Below are positions 10,084 through 19,283 of a stretch of DNA of 64,000 nucleotides, piece after piece. The stretch comes from Sphingobium sp. D43FB (GTDB lineage Bacteria; Pseudomonadota; Alphaproteobacteria; Sphingomonadales; Sphingomonadaceae). The stretch lies in NCBI RefSeq assembly GCF_002312805.1, contig NZ_NMUA01000013.1, forward strand, positions 1 to 64,000, given 5' to 3'. Under the pieces are notes generated by a model that ran no database searches, was not told the origin of the DNA, and saw only the letters and a program-made list of their open reading frames with translations. The position numbers and the translations under genes were made by a program. The number at the start of each line of letters is the position of its first letter. The stretch's first letter is position 1.

Positions 10084-13000
10084 TCAGTTCAAATCAATTA
10101 TGTTTGCCAGCTGAGCCGCAACGAGCGGCTCCGCTAGGGCGCGGACGCTACGATGGTGGGTAAACAGAAGCACCTGATTGATCTTGCCGAACTCAGCAAG
10201 CAACTCGAGCGTGGACCGGCTGCGCTCATCATCGAAATGCACCAGAATGTCGTCCGCGATGAAGGGCAAAGGCTCCGTCGCACCGGCATAATTCTCAAGG
10301 CTAGCCAGCCGGAAGGCGAGGAAAAGCTGGTCGCGTGTGCCGTCGCTCATGGTAGCGACCGCAGCAATACCGCCATTGGCTCGCCGTCCGACCACGACCG
10401 GATGGCCTTTTTCATCGATATCGGTCTCGATTCCGGCAAATTCACCAAGTGTCGTGGCTCTGAACAGTTCGCCTGCCCGCGCAATGAGCGGATCTTGCTG
10501 TTCTGCGCGGATCGTTGCCATGGCAGAAGTTACTAATTCGCGCGCAACCGATAGCTCGAGATAGCGTTCGAGGGCGAGATGCATCTGCGCTGCCGCCGCT
10601 TCGCGTTCGGCAACGGCGTGATTAACCTCGCTCTGGCTTAGATAGGCAGCAAGGTTGTCCTTTCCCGCCTTCTCGGCGAGAATGGCTGCCTCAATTTCGC
10701 TCTCGATCTCGGCAGCACGCGATGTCTGCTCGTTCAGTTCCGCGCGAACCTCATCAAGGTCGCGTTCATTCCATTCCGCCCGCAATGCAGCAAGATCAAG
10801 CTTGTCGCCCACGTCCGTCGCGGTGCGTTCCGCAAGAGCGATCTCATCGCACAAACGCATGCGTGATTCACACCGTGATGCTGCGTCCAGAAGGGCCCCA
10901 TCATCGCCGCCATCAAGTTTTGCCGAAGCAGCGAGGGTAGCCAGCTCCTCGCGAGCAGTGCCGAGGGCCTCTTCCGCTTGGTCGGCCTCAACCTTCGCTT
11001 CCTCAAAGTCGGGCAGTACCCCATCATATTGGGTTTGCGCTGTTGCGTTGTCGGTAAACCGGGCCAGCAGCATCTGCGCTGCAACCACACAGTCTTCGCC
11101 GATCTCGATGGCGAGTTCAGTCGCGACGCTGCGGACATCCTTCGCAAGGCTCGCCTCGTCTTCGTCCATGCGCTTCAGCCGCTGGCGGGCCTGCCCTATT
11201 GCCGAAAGCACACCGCGTGCGCCAACCCATTCGGTGACCGCACTGTTGGCATCTACCGGCGAAATGTCGGGTTTGAGCCCCAGCGCGCCTGTTGCCGCAG
11301 GCCATGCTGTGTCCCAGGCACCCTGTGCGTCCGACAGTCGTTCCACTTCCGCTTCAACCAGCTTGTGCTGCCGTTCGGAGTCGAGGCGGTCCCGTGTGTC
11401 CCTGGTATATTCGGCATGTGCATGTTCGTGCCGGGAGATGGCGTTTTGCACAGCGCCGACCCGGGCCGCGAATGACAATGTGGTATCGAGCTTTCGGTTC
11501 TGTTCGATCCGTTCGAGCAACTCAACGGTCGGCGCAAGCTGGGCCTCCTCCAAAGCCAGCGCATTGGCCGAAATCCGCAAGCGTTCTGATTCATCCAGCA
11601 CCAGTTGCCGTGCTTGGCCAAATTGGAGCAGAGACGCCAGTTCTGGGTGCTTGACCAGAACCTGGGGAAAACTGTTCCGCCATTGCGCGATGCGCACTTC
11701 CGTCTGCGCGACAAGCGCGGCCGCCTCAGCCTCTGCCGTCTTGACCGCTGCCCTTGCCTCCGCGACCCGCCGCAAGGTGAGTGCAAGCGATGCAGCCCGC
11801 TCTGCCTCTGCGGCGCGGCGATCGGCAAGTTCGTCTGCAGACAGGATTGCCGTTTCCAGACCGTCAGCAAGAGCTAGGCGAGCAGTGCCGTCATCGGGCA
11901 GCTGGCCCGCGACATATGCCGATTTTATCGGCCTCCAGGCATCGGCGCGCAGGGTGCGCGCCTCGGCAAGTGATACATCACTCGCAATGGTCCCGGATGC
12001 CTGAAGCGCGCCAATCTCTGCCTCACCGGCTGAAATCTCGCGCTCGGCCTGTCGCTGTAGCTTAGCTTGATCCTCGATTTGCGAGGTCAATGTTTCGCGC
12101 GCGGCCTGCTCACTGCGAATGTCGTCAACGCAGGGGCATGGCAGGGCAGCAAGCCCGTCAACGGTATCGAAGCCAAGCGCTTTGAGCCGTCCGGTCAATG
12201 TTGCGCTGTCAGTATCCAGCGACTTCTGACGTGCCTGGTGTGCCGACTTCTGGGAAGCGAGGCTGGCAAAGGTCGATGATGACGCCTCTGGCAGAGCATC
12301 ATGCCCTGCCAGGCGTGCCGCCTTCAAACGATTGTCAATCTCGGCAAGTGTATCCGCGATTTCGCCAAGGCGCGTTCTGGCAGAGGCAAGGCTGGGACGG
12401 CGCTCCATCATCTCATCGGCAAGCGAGCGCACAAGATTGAGGGCAGACTGGTCCGGAATCAATTGGGCAAGGTTCGCATCGGCCGGCAGGCCAAGCATGC
12501 GGCGCAGTGCCGCCAGTTGAGCCTCACCATCGTCAATTTCCCGCTGACGATTGGCACGATCGGAGCGGGCTTTGCTGACGTGAATGGCGCGTTCGGCCAG
12601 ATCACGCACCCTCTGTTCGGAGGCTTTGAGACCTGGGTTTACCACTAGCGCATCAAGCCGCGCCTTCAGGCGGTTCCGCCGCTCTATCGCGCCCTCGAGC
12701 CGCTTTTCAGCCCCGTTGCGCTGGTCCAGAGCATTCCGCATCCTTACCGCGAAATCATCCGGAAAGGGCGCGACATCATCATAGCCGACCAGATCCAGAA
12801 TAAGGTTGGCCAGCTGGCGCAAGTGCGGCGCGACGCGTAGGACGCGCTCCAGCCGGGACGTTGATGCACCAAGGCTGCGCCGCTCGGTGCGTAGGGCCTC
12901 GAGCTTTCCCCCGGCTGCGAGCGATGCCTTACGCGTCTGCTCAAAGGTTTCCCGGGTGAGTTGCGCGCCGCGTGCCGTCTTTTCGGCTGCCTCGAATGCC

Positions 13001-13560
13001 GTCAGCTGCTGGTAGAAAACACGATTTACCGACCGCCTCGTATCGAAGAGCTTGTCCGCTTCGCCGTTGATACCTTCGAGGCGAGATACCAGCGTGCGCA
13101 AGCCGCCGCCTGCTTCGACGATCAGACGCCCGATGTCGCCATCGGCGTGAAGCAATCGCTCCCCGCCGTTGCGCAAGGTTTCGTGGTTCAGACCGAAGAG
13201 CGTTTCGAACCGCTCTCGTGTGATGGCACCCAGCACCGGCGCAAGAGCGGTGTCATCTAGCGCCGTGCCGGACAGGTCAGCCAGTGTCTTGCCGTTGCCC
13301 TTGCGGCGCTTGAGCGTCAGGGTGCTGCCATCAGCCATCAGCATCGAAGTCCCGACGCGCATGCCATCATATCCGAACAAGCTGCCGCGCTGAGTATTCT
13401 TGGGGATCGAGAACAGAAAGTCGCTGATCGCCTCGAGACAGGTACTCTTGCCCGCCTCATTGGCACCGTACACCACCGTGAGGCCCGCCGTTTCCGGAAT
13501 GGTGAGCTCGCGACTGGCGAAGCCGCCATATTTCTCGAGGCCGAGTTCAGTCAGGCGCAT
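10084..13560 (-). CDS. YhaN/SbcC-like SMC-type ATPase
   Basis: An 1158-residue ABC ATPase of the Rad50/SbcC superfamily, closest in layout to YhaN. The N terminus has the AAA_23-like start and Walker A YGANEAGKSTCLE (about residues 33-45). The middle 800 residues are long Ala/Glu/Arg-rich coiled coil. The C-terminal lobe has a signature-like MSDGTRDQLFLAFRLASLE (about 1060-1085) and Walker B PFIADDILVHFDD (about 1093-1105). Proteins of this type clamp or tether DNA and control a partner nuclease. The partner is the overlapping upstream gene (14 bases shared). The last gene of the mcrB-mcrC-yhaO-yhaN operon. The substrate is unknown. Confidence 0.88.
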   Translation of the reverse strand: MRLTELGLEKYGGFASRELTIPETAGLTVVYGANEAGKSTCLEAISDFLFSIPKNTQRGSLFGYDGMRVGTSMLMADGSTLTLKRRKGNGKTLADLSGTALDDTALAPVLGAITRERFETLFGLNHETLRNGGERLLHADGDIGRLIVEAGGGLRTLVSRLEGINGEADKLFDTRRSVNRVFYQQLTAFEAAEKTARGAQLTRETFEQTRKASLAAGGKLEALRTERRSLGASTSRLERVLRVAPHLRQLANLILDLVGYDDVAPFPDDFAVRMRNALDQRNGAEKRLEGAIERRNRLKARLDALVVNPGLKASEQRVRDLAERAIHVSKARSDRANRQREIDDGEAQLAALRRMLGLPADANLAQLIPDQSALNLVRSLADEMMERRPSLASARTRLGEIADTLAEIDNRLKAARLAGHDALPEASSSTFASLASQKSAHQARQKSLDTDSATLTGRLKALGFDTVDGLAALPCPCVDDIRSEQAARETLTSQIEDQAKLQRQAEREISAGEAEIGALQASGTIASDVSLAEARTLRADAWRPIKSAYVAGQLPDDGTARLALADGLETAILSADELADRRAAEAERAASLALTLRRVAEARAAVKTAEAEAAALVAQTEVRIAQWRNSFPQVLVKHPELASLLQFGQARQLVLDESERLRISANALALEEAQLAPTVELLERIEQNRKLDTTLSFAARVGAVQNAISRHEHAHAEYTRDTRDRLDSERQHKLVEAEVERLSDAQGAWDTAWPAATGALGLKPDISPVDANSAVTEWVGARGVLSAIGQARQRLKRMDEDEASLAKDVRSVATELAIEIGEDCVVAAQMLLARFTDNATAQTQYDGVLPDFEEAKVEADQAEEALGTAREELATLAASAKLDGGDDGALLDAASRCESRMRLCDEIALAERTATDVGDKLDLAALRAEWNERDLDEVRAELNEQTSRAAEIESEIEAAILAEKAGKDNLAAYLSQSEVNHAVAEREAAAAQMHLALERYLELSVARELVTSAMATIRAEQQDPLIARAGELFRATTLGEFAGIETDIDEKGHPVVVGRRANGGIAAVATMSDGTRDQLFLAFRLASLENYAGATEPLPFIADDILVHFDDERSRSTLELLAEFGKINQVLLFTHHRSVRALAEPLVAAQLANIIDLN

Positions 13561-14800
13561 GACCAGCCTCGCTAACTAGACTGCGCGCAAGGGCCGCCGC
13601 GCGTTCGGGGATCTCAGCACGCATCTGCTCGATAAAGGCATCGGCATGCGCGCCAGCGGGCAGTTTTGTCCGAATATCGGCAAGACGCGCTTCGAGCACT
13701 TGTGCAATCGCGCCGTCCTGGCTTAGGCGGACTACCTCCTGATCAAGCCTTCCAGCCACCGTCGGATCGACCATGCCGAGGGCCGCCGGATGTTCGGTAT
13801 CCAGCCTCAGCTTTTCGAGCCACACATCATCCGAGAGCGTTGCCAGCAATGTTTCCACGTCCTCGCGGAAGACGGTGCGCTCGAGGATCAATCTGGAATG
13901 GAGCGGTGTCGTTCCAATTACCGTCAGGCGAAGGGCGATAGGCCGTCCGTCGGCCTGCTCTGCGCTTTGTGCAATATGTCCGCGAATGACATCCAGTAAT
14001 TCCCTGTGTTCGCTCGTTCCTGACACATCAACTGTGATCGATGCCCAGCGCACCACATCGAGCGCGCGATGCTCGAGACTGGTGACCTTGCCGTCATTGA
14101 CTTTGACCAGAACCGCCCCCTTGGGACCCGTCTCTCGTGGGTGTCGGCCCTGAAGATTGCCGGGATAGACGATGTGCGGGTGCTCGCCGAGCACGGCATG
14201 GGCGTGGACATGGCCAAGCGCCCAATAGTCGTAGCCATGATTGGTGAGCTGCTCGGGCGTGCAGGGCGCATAACGAGCGTGATGACCTTCGCTGCCCGCA
14301 CATGCCGTATGGAGAACGCCGATGTTGAACAGCGCCTGGGTTGCTGCCGGATATTCGCGTGCCAGATCTTCGGAGACATCCGGACGGGGGAAGCTGCGAC
14401 CGTGGATTGCGACCCCGACATCCTCCAGACGATGTGTGGCGGCCTTGGTCTTTGGAAAGACATGGACATTGCCCGAAAGGGACAGCTTGTCGGCAAAGCG
14501 ATTGGCTGAATCATGGTTCCCCAACACCATGAAGACAGAAATCCCCGCTTCGTCGAGCCGTCGCATGCCCGCCATAAAGTAGAGCCCCGTCTGGAAATTA
14601 CGTAAATCTCCATCAAAAATGTCACCGGCCAACAGAACAAATCGACAGCCTTCATCAATCGCAAGCGCGATGAGATTGTCAAACGCTTCGCGGGACGCTG
14701 CTTCTACGCGCGCTGCAAAGTCAGCCGATTTTCCCGCTAATCCAAGTAGGGGGCTATCAAGATGAAGATCAGCGGCATGAACAAACGAGAATCCAGTCAA
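13547..14800 (-). CDS. YhaO/SbcD-like DNA repair exonuclease (metallophosphoesterase)
   Basis: A 417-residue calcineurin-type phosphoesterase of the Mre11/SbcD/YhaO family. The metal-binding motifs are all present: ADLHLDSP (about 10-17), AGDIFDG (about 59), LGNHDS (about 95) and GHVHAHAV (about 197). The C-terminal half is the usual capping and ATPase-contact region. The family cuts DNA ends or hairpins with two Mn ions. Its start codon lies one base after the mcrC stop and its end overlaps the YhaN-like gene, so all four genes are probably translated as one block. This placement suggests a nuclease pair working with McrBC rather than ordinary housekeeping repair. Confidence 0.88.
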   Translation of the reverse strand: MTGFSFVHAADLHLDSPLLGLAGKSADFAARVEAASREAFDNLIALAIDEGCRFVLLAGDIFDGDLRNFQTGLYFMAGMRRLDEAGISVFMVLGNHDSANRFADKLSLSGNVHVFPKTKAATHRLEDVGVAIHGRSFPRPDVSEDLAREYPAATQALFNIGVLHTACAGSEGHHARYAPCTPEQLTNHGYDYWALGHVHAHAVLGEHPHIVYPGNLQGRHPRETGPKGAVLVKVNDGKVTSLEHRALDVVRWASITVDVSGTSEHRELLDVIRGHIAQSAEQADGRPIALRLTVIGTTPLHSRLILERTVFREDVETLLATLSDDVWLEKLRLDTEHPAALGMVDPTVAGRLDQEVVRLSQDGAIAQVLEARLADIRTKLPAGAHADAFIEQMRAEIPERAAALARSLVSEAGHAPD

Positions 14801-14801
14801 T

Positions 14802-16100
14802 CTATTGCACCTCTTTTAGGCCGGATTGACACATGCTCCGCAGCCGTGCCTTGATATCATCGCCGCGAGCGACGTCGATGGAAAAAAGTTCAAGGCGATC
14901 TTGGCACGAATTGACGCCGTAATCGCCGATCAGTCCCTCATCGCATCCGGCTTGGTCATGATGAGGGTAAAGTAAGGTCAGCCTCTCGCATTCATAAAGG
15001 CGACCATAAGCCATCATCTGATACACGTCGGCTTGCGATACGCCACGTTTGGGGTCATCGATCCTTGCGGTAATCCGTTTCCATTTGGTGTCGACCACCT
15101 GAACTACAGCATCGCCCCGCTTAATCAGGATGTCCGGTCGAGTCTGGAAGACCTGCCTCAGATCGTCTGCCTCCAGGCAGTACAGCCGCCCGCCTTGGCT
15201 GACGACACGCAAGTCAGTGTCACCAAGGGCCCGTTTGAGCATCCGTGCGATATATTCCTCAAACAGCATGTTCATTTCGAACAGCAGTGAAAAACCATCA
15301 CTGCCTCCGGCAGACGTGGTCTGAAACCGCTCGCCCAGCAGCAGGCGCGCTAGGTTCAGCAGTTCACGCCAGCGCCCGTTCGTGCGGTCTAGGACCACAT
15401 CGTCCCACCGAAGTGCCTGCACCGGCAGGTCGGCGATATCCGCATAGGCAAACGTGAGTTCTCTAAGACGTCTTTGGTTGTCAGTCGTTCGAGCTATACG
15501 GGAGAGACGGGTGATCGCCGCTTTCATGATGCGATTGAGTGCGATGTCCGACGTCAGCGCATCGTAGCGGCAGGCCAACCGTGAAGGATCGACCGCCAGC
15601 GTTGTGAACTGGCGCGTCACATTCAGCCGCCCGCGTAAGGCTGGAAGATCGTCGGCGTGCTCGACATAGCGGCGAGGTATGCCCTGCCGCACGGCATTAA
15701 CCAGCTTCTCGGAAAAAAGGCGGATCAGGATCTCAAGTAGTGTTTCACGCTGCCAATCAAGCGCTGTGACTTGGCCAGCATCGATCTTCAGGTCAAGCGC
15801 AACCGCGAGCATATGGACGAGGCGACGACGAATGCTTCCGGTCGCCTGAGAGCCATCTTCGTTGGGAATATCGATCTTCGGCAGGATTTCGAGCGCACAG
15901 CCCCCGGCGGCTATGACGCCGACGACGCCGCGTGCTCTAAGCGCCTTGCGACCATGGTCCAGCACCCCACCTCCGCCCCGACCCGCTAACGGCGAGGCCG
16001 CCGCAACAGCAGCGATCCGATCCGCCGCATGGGCAGGGATTTCGTCTGCGGCATCACCATAACGCAGCGTCTCCCATTCAAGAATTGTCCGGCGAATCAC
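14802..16100 (-). CDS. mcrC: McrC-like subunit of a modification-dependent restriction system
   Basis: About 432 residues of the McrC family, the nuclease subunit that joins McrB rings. The C-terminal half contains the PD-(D/E)XK-type core: FQTRPDILIKRGDAVVQVVD followed by TKWKRI, with Asp and the Asp-x-Lys pair in the right order. I place the start at GTG 16100 because it overlaps the mcrB stop as GTGA, a typical coupled arrangement. The frame stays open 45 bases further upstream, to an ATG inside mcrB. Family McrC proteins cut DNA between modified sites after McrB translocation. Confidence 0.85.
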   Translation of the reverse strand: MIRRTILEWETLRYGDAADEIPAHAADRIAAVAAASPLAGRGGGGVLDHGRKALRARGVVGVIAAGGCALEILPKIDIPNEDGSQATGSIRRRLVHMLAVALDLKIDAGQVTALDWQRETLLEILIRLFSEKLVNAVRQGIPRRYVEHADDLPALRGRLNVTRQFTTLAVDPSRLACRYDALTSDIALNRIMKAAITRLSRIARTTDNQRRLRELTFAYADIADLPVQALRWDDVVLDRTNGRWRELLNLARLLLGERFQTTSAGGSDGFSLLFEMNMLFEEYIARMLKRALGDTDLRVVSQGGRLYCLEADDLRQVFQTRPDILIKRGDAVVQVVDTKWKRITARIDDPKRGVSQADVYQMMAYGRLYECERLTLLYPHHDQAGCDEGLIGDYGVNSCQDRLELFSIDVARGDDIKARLRSMCQSGLKEVQ

Positions 16101-18955
16101 GCCGAGGCGAAGCCGCCATAAGAGAAGGTGTCGCGCACGCTCCAACGATAGCGCGGTGCAGCATCCTCATCGCCGCCCAGACCCTTGGGCGCTTTTAATC
16201 TACGTCGATCGATGAAGCGGCCTTCCCGATCACCTTCGCCATCATCGCCGTCACCCAACACGGCAGCGACCTTCGCCCAGTCCTCGTAGAAATATTCAGC
16301 AAGGAGCGGGATAACTTTATTCCGCATGACCTCGTCCACCTCGTCGCGCGTTTCACAGCGGATGAAATAGGCATGGCCGATCTGATGCTCGCGGTCGAAA
16401 AGATATTCGATCCGCTCGTTGACTGTCGCGAGCAATGCGGCAAGATCGATGCCATCGACCGTTCCCAGCAGCGATGCGTCAGGCATAAGTTCGCGAAACT
16501 CAAACCGACGACGCAGCGCGGTGTCGAGAAGCGCAATTGAGCGGTCAGCGGTGTTCATGGTGCCGATGATGTGGAGATTGGCGGGCACGCCAAATTCCTG
16601 CTTGGAATAGGGCAATCGGACCGTCAGTGCATTCTCCTGGCCAATCCGCTTGTCCGGCTCCAACAGTGTGATCAATTCACCGAAAACCTTGGAGATGTTG
16701 GCGCGGTTGATCTCGTCGATGATCAGCACGAAGGGCTCCGGCGTGCCGAAGGTCGCCGTCGCGCCACCGCTTGCAACGATCTGCTCCAAACCATCCCAGT
16801 TCACGTGTCGGCTGTTCATTTGATACGCGGAAACTTGGCTTAGCTCCTTATCGTAGATGAGCTCCCGCGGCAGGCTTTCATCGCCATGCCAGAGCCAGCG
16901 CACAGATCGACGATGATTATATTCGCCGTTCGTCCCGGGCACGAACTGGTAAGGACCAGTAATTTCACCGACCGCGCGGAACTTACGATTGCCGTCGGAG
17001 ATGACGATTAGCGATCCGATCTGCATGTTGATGCGAAAGGCATACATCTGAGACATATTGGGATCGTTGCCGCTGGCGTCGGGAAAATCTTGCCGCCAAC
17101 GTTCTTTGATTGCATCCCACGCATCGTAGCGAGGGTCCGACCAGTCGACTTCTCCACCCCAACCAAGCACGACATAGCCGTCGCGAATTGCGTCCTGATA
17201 AATAACATCGTCCTCAGACGCCCAACTGCGTCCCAGAGACATTTTGAAGATCTTCCGATTGCGGTCGATAACTGGGGCATCGCCACCTGCTGCCCTGCCG
17301 TGATTGCTCGCAGCGAGCTCTGCAATGAGCTTGAAGACGCCGTCTTGCGGCTGAAGGCTGAACCCCACGCTGCCGCTAGCGCCCTCGTCTTGCGCTGCTG
17401 TCACCGGCCGGAGCCCCTCGACAAAATCCTCATAGCTGAAATTTTGATGGAAGGTGACGAACGCGATCCGTCCTTTTTGGTGTAGCGATCGGTACGATGA
17501 CATCAGCGCCTCGCGGTCGTCTCGCACCACGGTTTCACCGCACAAGCGGACAGCTTCCTCTGCGGTCGCATATGTTTTGCCGGTGCCGGGCGGTCCATAG
17601 AGGATAAGGTTCGTCGGCATTATGGTATGATCCCTCATAGCAGTATCGGCGGGTTCGTCAGCATTTTCGGAAATGCGCTTCTGGCAGGTCTCCCAAATGA
17701 AACCCTGCACATCCCAGAGATCGCGGGGGTTCCAACCCCATTCTTCGCGCATGATGCGCGCGATCTCTTCAGCGAGCGTGATGACGTGCCGCATTTCGTC
17801 TTCTGTCAGGGGCTGCTGCCCGAATGCCCCTTTGCCGAGCAGCATCTTCGACGCATTGTCAGTGGGCGTGGAGCGGATACCAAGGACGCGCTGCCCATCA
17901 ACCAATGCGCGGATCATAGTGGGTATCGTGCGGCTTTCCGCGAAGGGACGCGCTGGCGTTCTTGTCGAAAGCATATGCCATGTGTCCGACGCAAAGGCGG
18001 ATATGGCGTCTATCGGGTTATCACCGCGGGCTAGCCGACCTGCGGCTTGTTCGATCTCGCCTGGCTCCTCGCGCCGGATATCCGTCACCAGTTTGGCGAT
18101 GCGCCAATCCAATAGGCTGCTTGGCACACCGCTCTTGCCAGCGACGAGGTCGAGCAGCATGGCACCTAAAACTTCATCGCTTTCAGCATGTTTCTCGCGC
18201 ATGATAGCTGACGCCCGATCAAGCAGGACGCGTTTGGATTGATCTTCCGCAGCAAGATATCCGCCGCTGTCATCGAAAGCCTTGAAGTCTGGATATTTCA
18301 CCTCAAAAAGCTGGCGCAGTCGCTCCAGAACGGACCGATCAAGGTCGACTGTTTCCAGAATACCTGACTGTGCGGGAATGCCAAGTTCTGCGGCTATCGC
18401 GGGGTCGAGTTCATATCGGACTAGCGTCCGCTTTCCATAGCCTACATAATTGGCGGGCCCTGTGCCGTCGGTGGCCTTAACCCGTGCTAGACGCCCATCG
18501 ATCAGCATCGCCCGGGCTACATCTATGATCTTATCGACCTCTTCCGCGTCGCTTGTCTTGTTGGTGGTGCCTGGACGCTGGAGCCGGTAGGCTGATTTCT
18601 TTGTCGCGCGATTGAAGGTTCGCGTCGGTTGGAAAGCCTGACCGTTGGTGCTGAACAGGGTGAGCTGGCGTTTATGGGAACCCGCTGGATCCTTGGACAG
18701 GATGTCAAAACCGAGATGTTCCAGATGCTCGCGGGCCTCGGTCCCATTACACGTCTCGCTATTACGCGCTACATCGCCAGGCATGAAACCAAAGGCGCTA
18801 CCGAAAATTGCCTTGGACGGATAGCTGCGCCCGTCGTGCTCGACCTCATAAGTTATATTGCGATCAGCAAATCCATATTTTTCCATGAAGGCCGGACGGC
18901 CGATCTGATCGAATTCCTCCAGCGCTGAAAGAACCGCATCCTTATTCGGGCGCAT
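16097..18955 (-). CDS. mcrB: McrB-like AAA+ NTPase with EVE-like insertion
   Basis: A 952-residue McrB relative. Residues 1-90 resemble the N-terminal head domain found in ScoMcrA-type proteins (YPSKAIFGSAFG). Residues about 90-440 are helical and poorly assigned. The AAA+ module has Walker A YGPPGTGKT (about 450-458), Walker B LIIDEIN (about 742-748) and the McrB hallmark GTMNTADRSI (about 796-805). Between the Walker motifs lies an extra domain (about 570-690) with KMSLGRSW, VVLGWGGEVDW and FRAVGEITGPYQF, which resembles EVE/PUA-type modified-base readers. The family uses GTP to drive translocation of McrC. AGGAAGG lies just upstream of the ATG. First gene of the operon. Confidence 0.88.
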   Translation of the reverse strand: MRPNKDAVLSALEEFDQIGRPAFMEKYGFADRNITYEVEHDGRSYPSKAIFGSAFGFMPGDVARNSETCNGTEAREHLEHLGFDILSKDPAGSHKRQLTLFSTNGQAFQPTRTFNRATKKSAYRLQRPGTTNKTSDAEEVDKIIDVARAMLIDGRLARVKATDGTGPANYVGYGKRTLVRYELDPAIAAELGIPAQSGILETVDLDRSVLERLRQLFEVKYPDFKAFDDSGGYLAAEDQSKRVLLDRASAIMREKHAESDEVLGAMLLDLVAGKSGVPSSLLDWRIAKLVTDIRREEPGEIEQAAGRLARGDNPIDAISAFASDTWHMLSTRTPARPFAESRTIPTMIRALVDGQRVLGIRSTPTDNASKMLLGKGAFGQQPLTEDEMRHVITLAEEIARIMREEWGWNPRDLWDVQGFIWETCQKRISENADEPADTAMRDHTIMPTNLILYGPPGTGKTYATAEEAVRLCGETVVRDDREALMSSYRSLHQKGRIAFVTFHQNFSYEDFVEGLRPVTAAQDEGASGSVGFSLQPQDGVFKLIAELAASNHGRAAGGDAPVIDRNRKIFKMSLGRSWASEDDVIYQDAIRDGYVVLGWGGEVDWSDPRYDAWDAIKERWRQDFPDASGNDPNMSQMYAFRINMQIGSLIVISDGNRKFRAVGEITGPYQFVPGTNGEYNHRRSVRWLWHGDESLPRELIYDKELSQVSAYQMNSRHVNWDGLEQIVASGGATATFGTPEPFVLIIDEINRANISKVFGELITLLEPDKRIGQENALTVRLPYSKQEFGVPANLHIIGTMNTADRSIALLDTALRRRFEFRELMPDASLLGTVDGIDLAALLATVNERIEYLFDREHQIGHAYFIRCETRDEVDEVMRNKVIPLLAEYFYEDWAKVAAVLGDGDDGEGDREGRFIDRRRLKAPKGLGGDEDAAPRYRWSVRDTFSYGGFASA

Positions 18956-19283
18956 TATTCACCTTCCTGGATCATGCTCGGTGCAGCACAAGGCCACGAC
19001 CACTGCTTCCGTATCATGCCCGCAGTCGGTGCGAAGCGCTGCCCCGAAGTTGTTCGGCGCAGTCAGGCGCGCGCCTGTCGGGCTCGCACAGCCAGTGCTG
19101 GATCCACAAGTTCACAGGTTGATCTGTCGCCAGGTTGATCCGTTCCCATTGGTGCATATCCGCCTGTAAGGTTGACGAAAATTGGATTGCTTGACGCGCC
19201 AACCAGATGCTTTTGCAATGGGTCCAATTCGCCCTTATCTGGATTAGGGGGCAAATTGGACCGCAATCTATGCGTCGTGGAGG
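18956..19283. other. Intergenic region upstream of mcrB, with direct repeats and a hairpin
   Basis: This 328-base stretch has no convincing gene. It should carry the mcrB promoter (minus strand). Two exact 10-base copies of CAGGTTGATC start at 19115 and 19131, 16 bases apart, and a looser third copy lies near 19172; such spacing could suit a regulator. A strong inverted repeat lies at 19221-19262. Confidence 0.4.
19221..19262. repeat. Inverted repeat after the 258-residue gene
   Basis: GGTCCAATT at the left end is matched by AATTGGACC at the right, and the arms continue inward as CGCCC and GGGGGC with one mismatch. The hairpin lies 22 bases past the stop of the minus-strand gene at 19284. 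It lacks a T run, so it is either a weak terminator or a protein-binding site. Confidence 0.5.

Noticed and set aside
10655..12004. A 449-codon plus-strand frame
   Set aside because: Antisense to the coiled-coil part of the YhaN-like ATPase; the product is mostly Ser, Ala and Arg, an artefact of coiled-coil codons.
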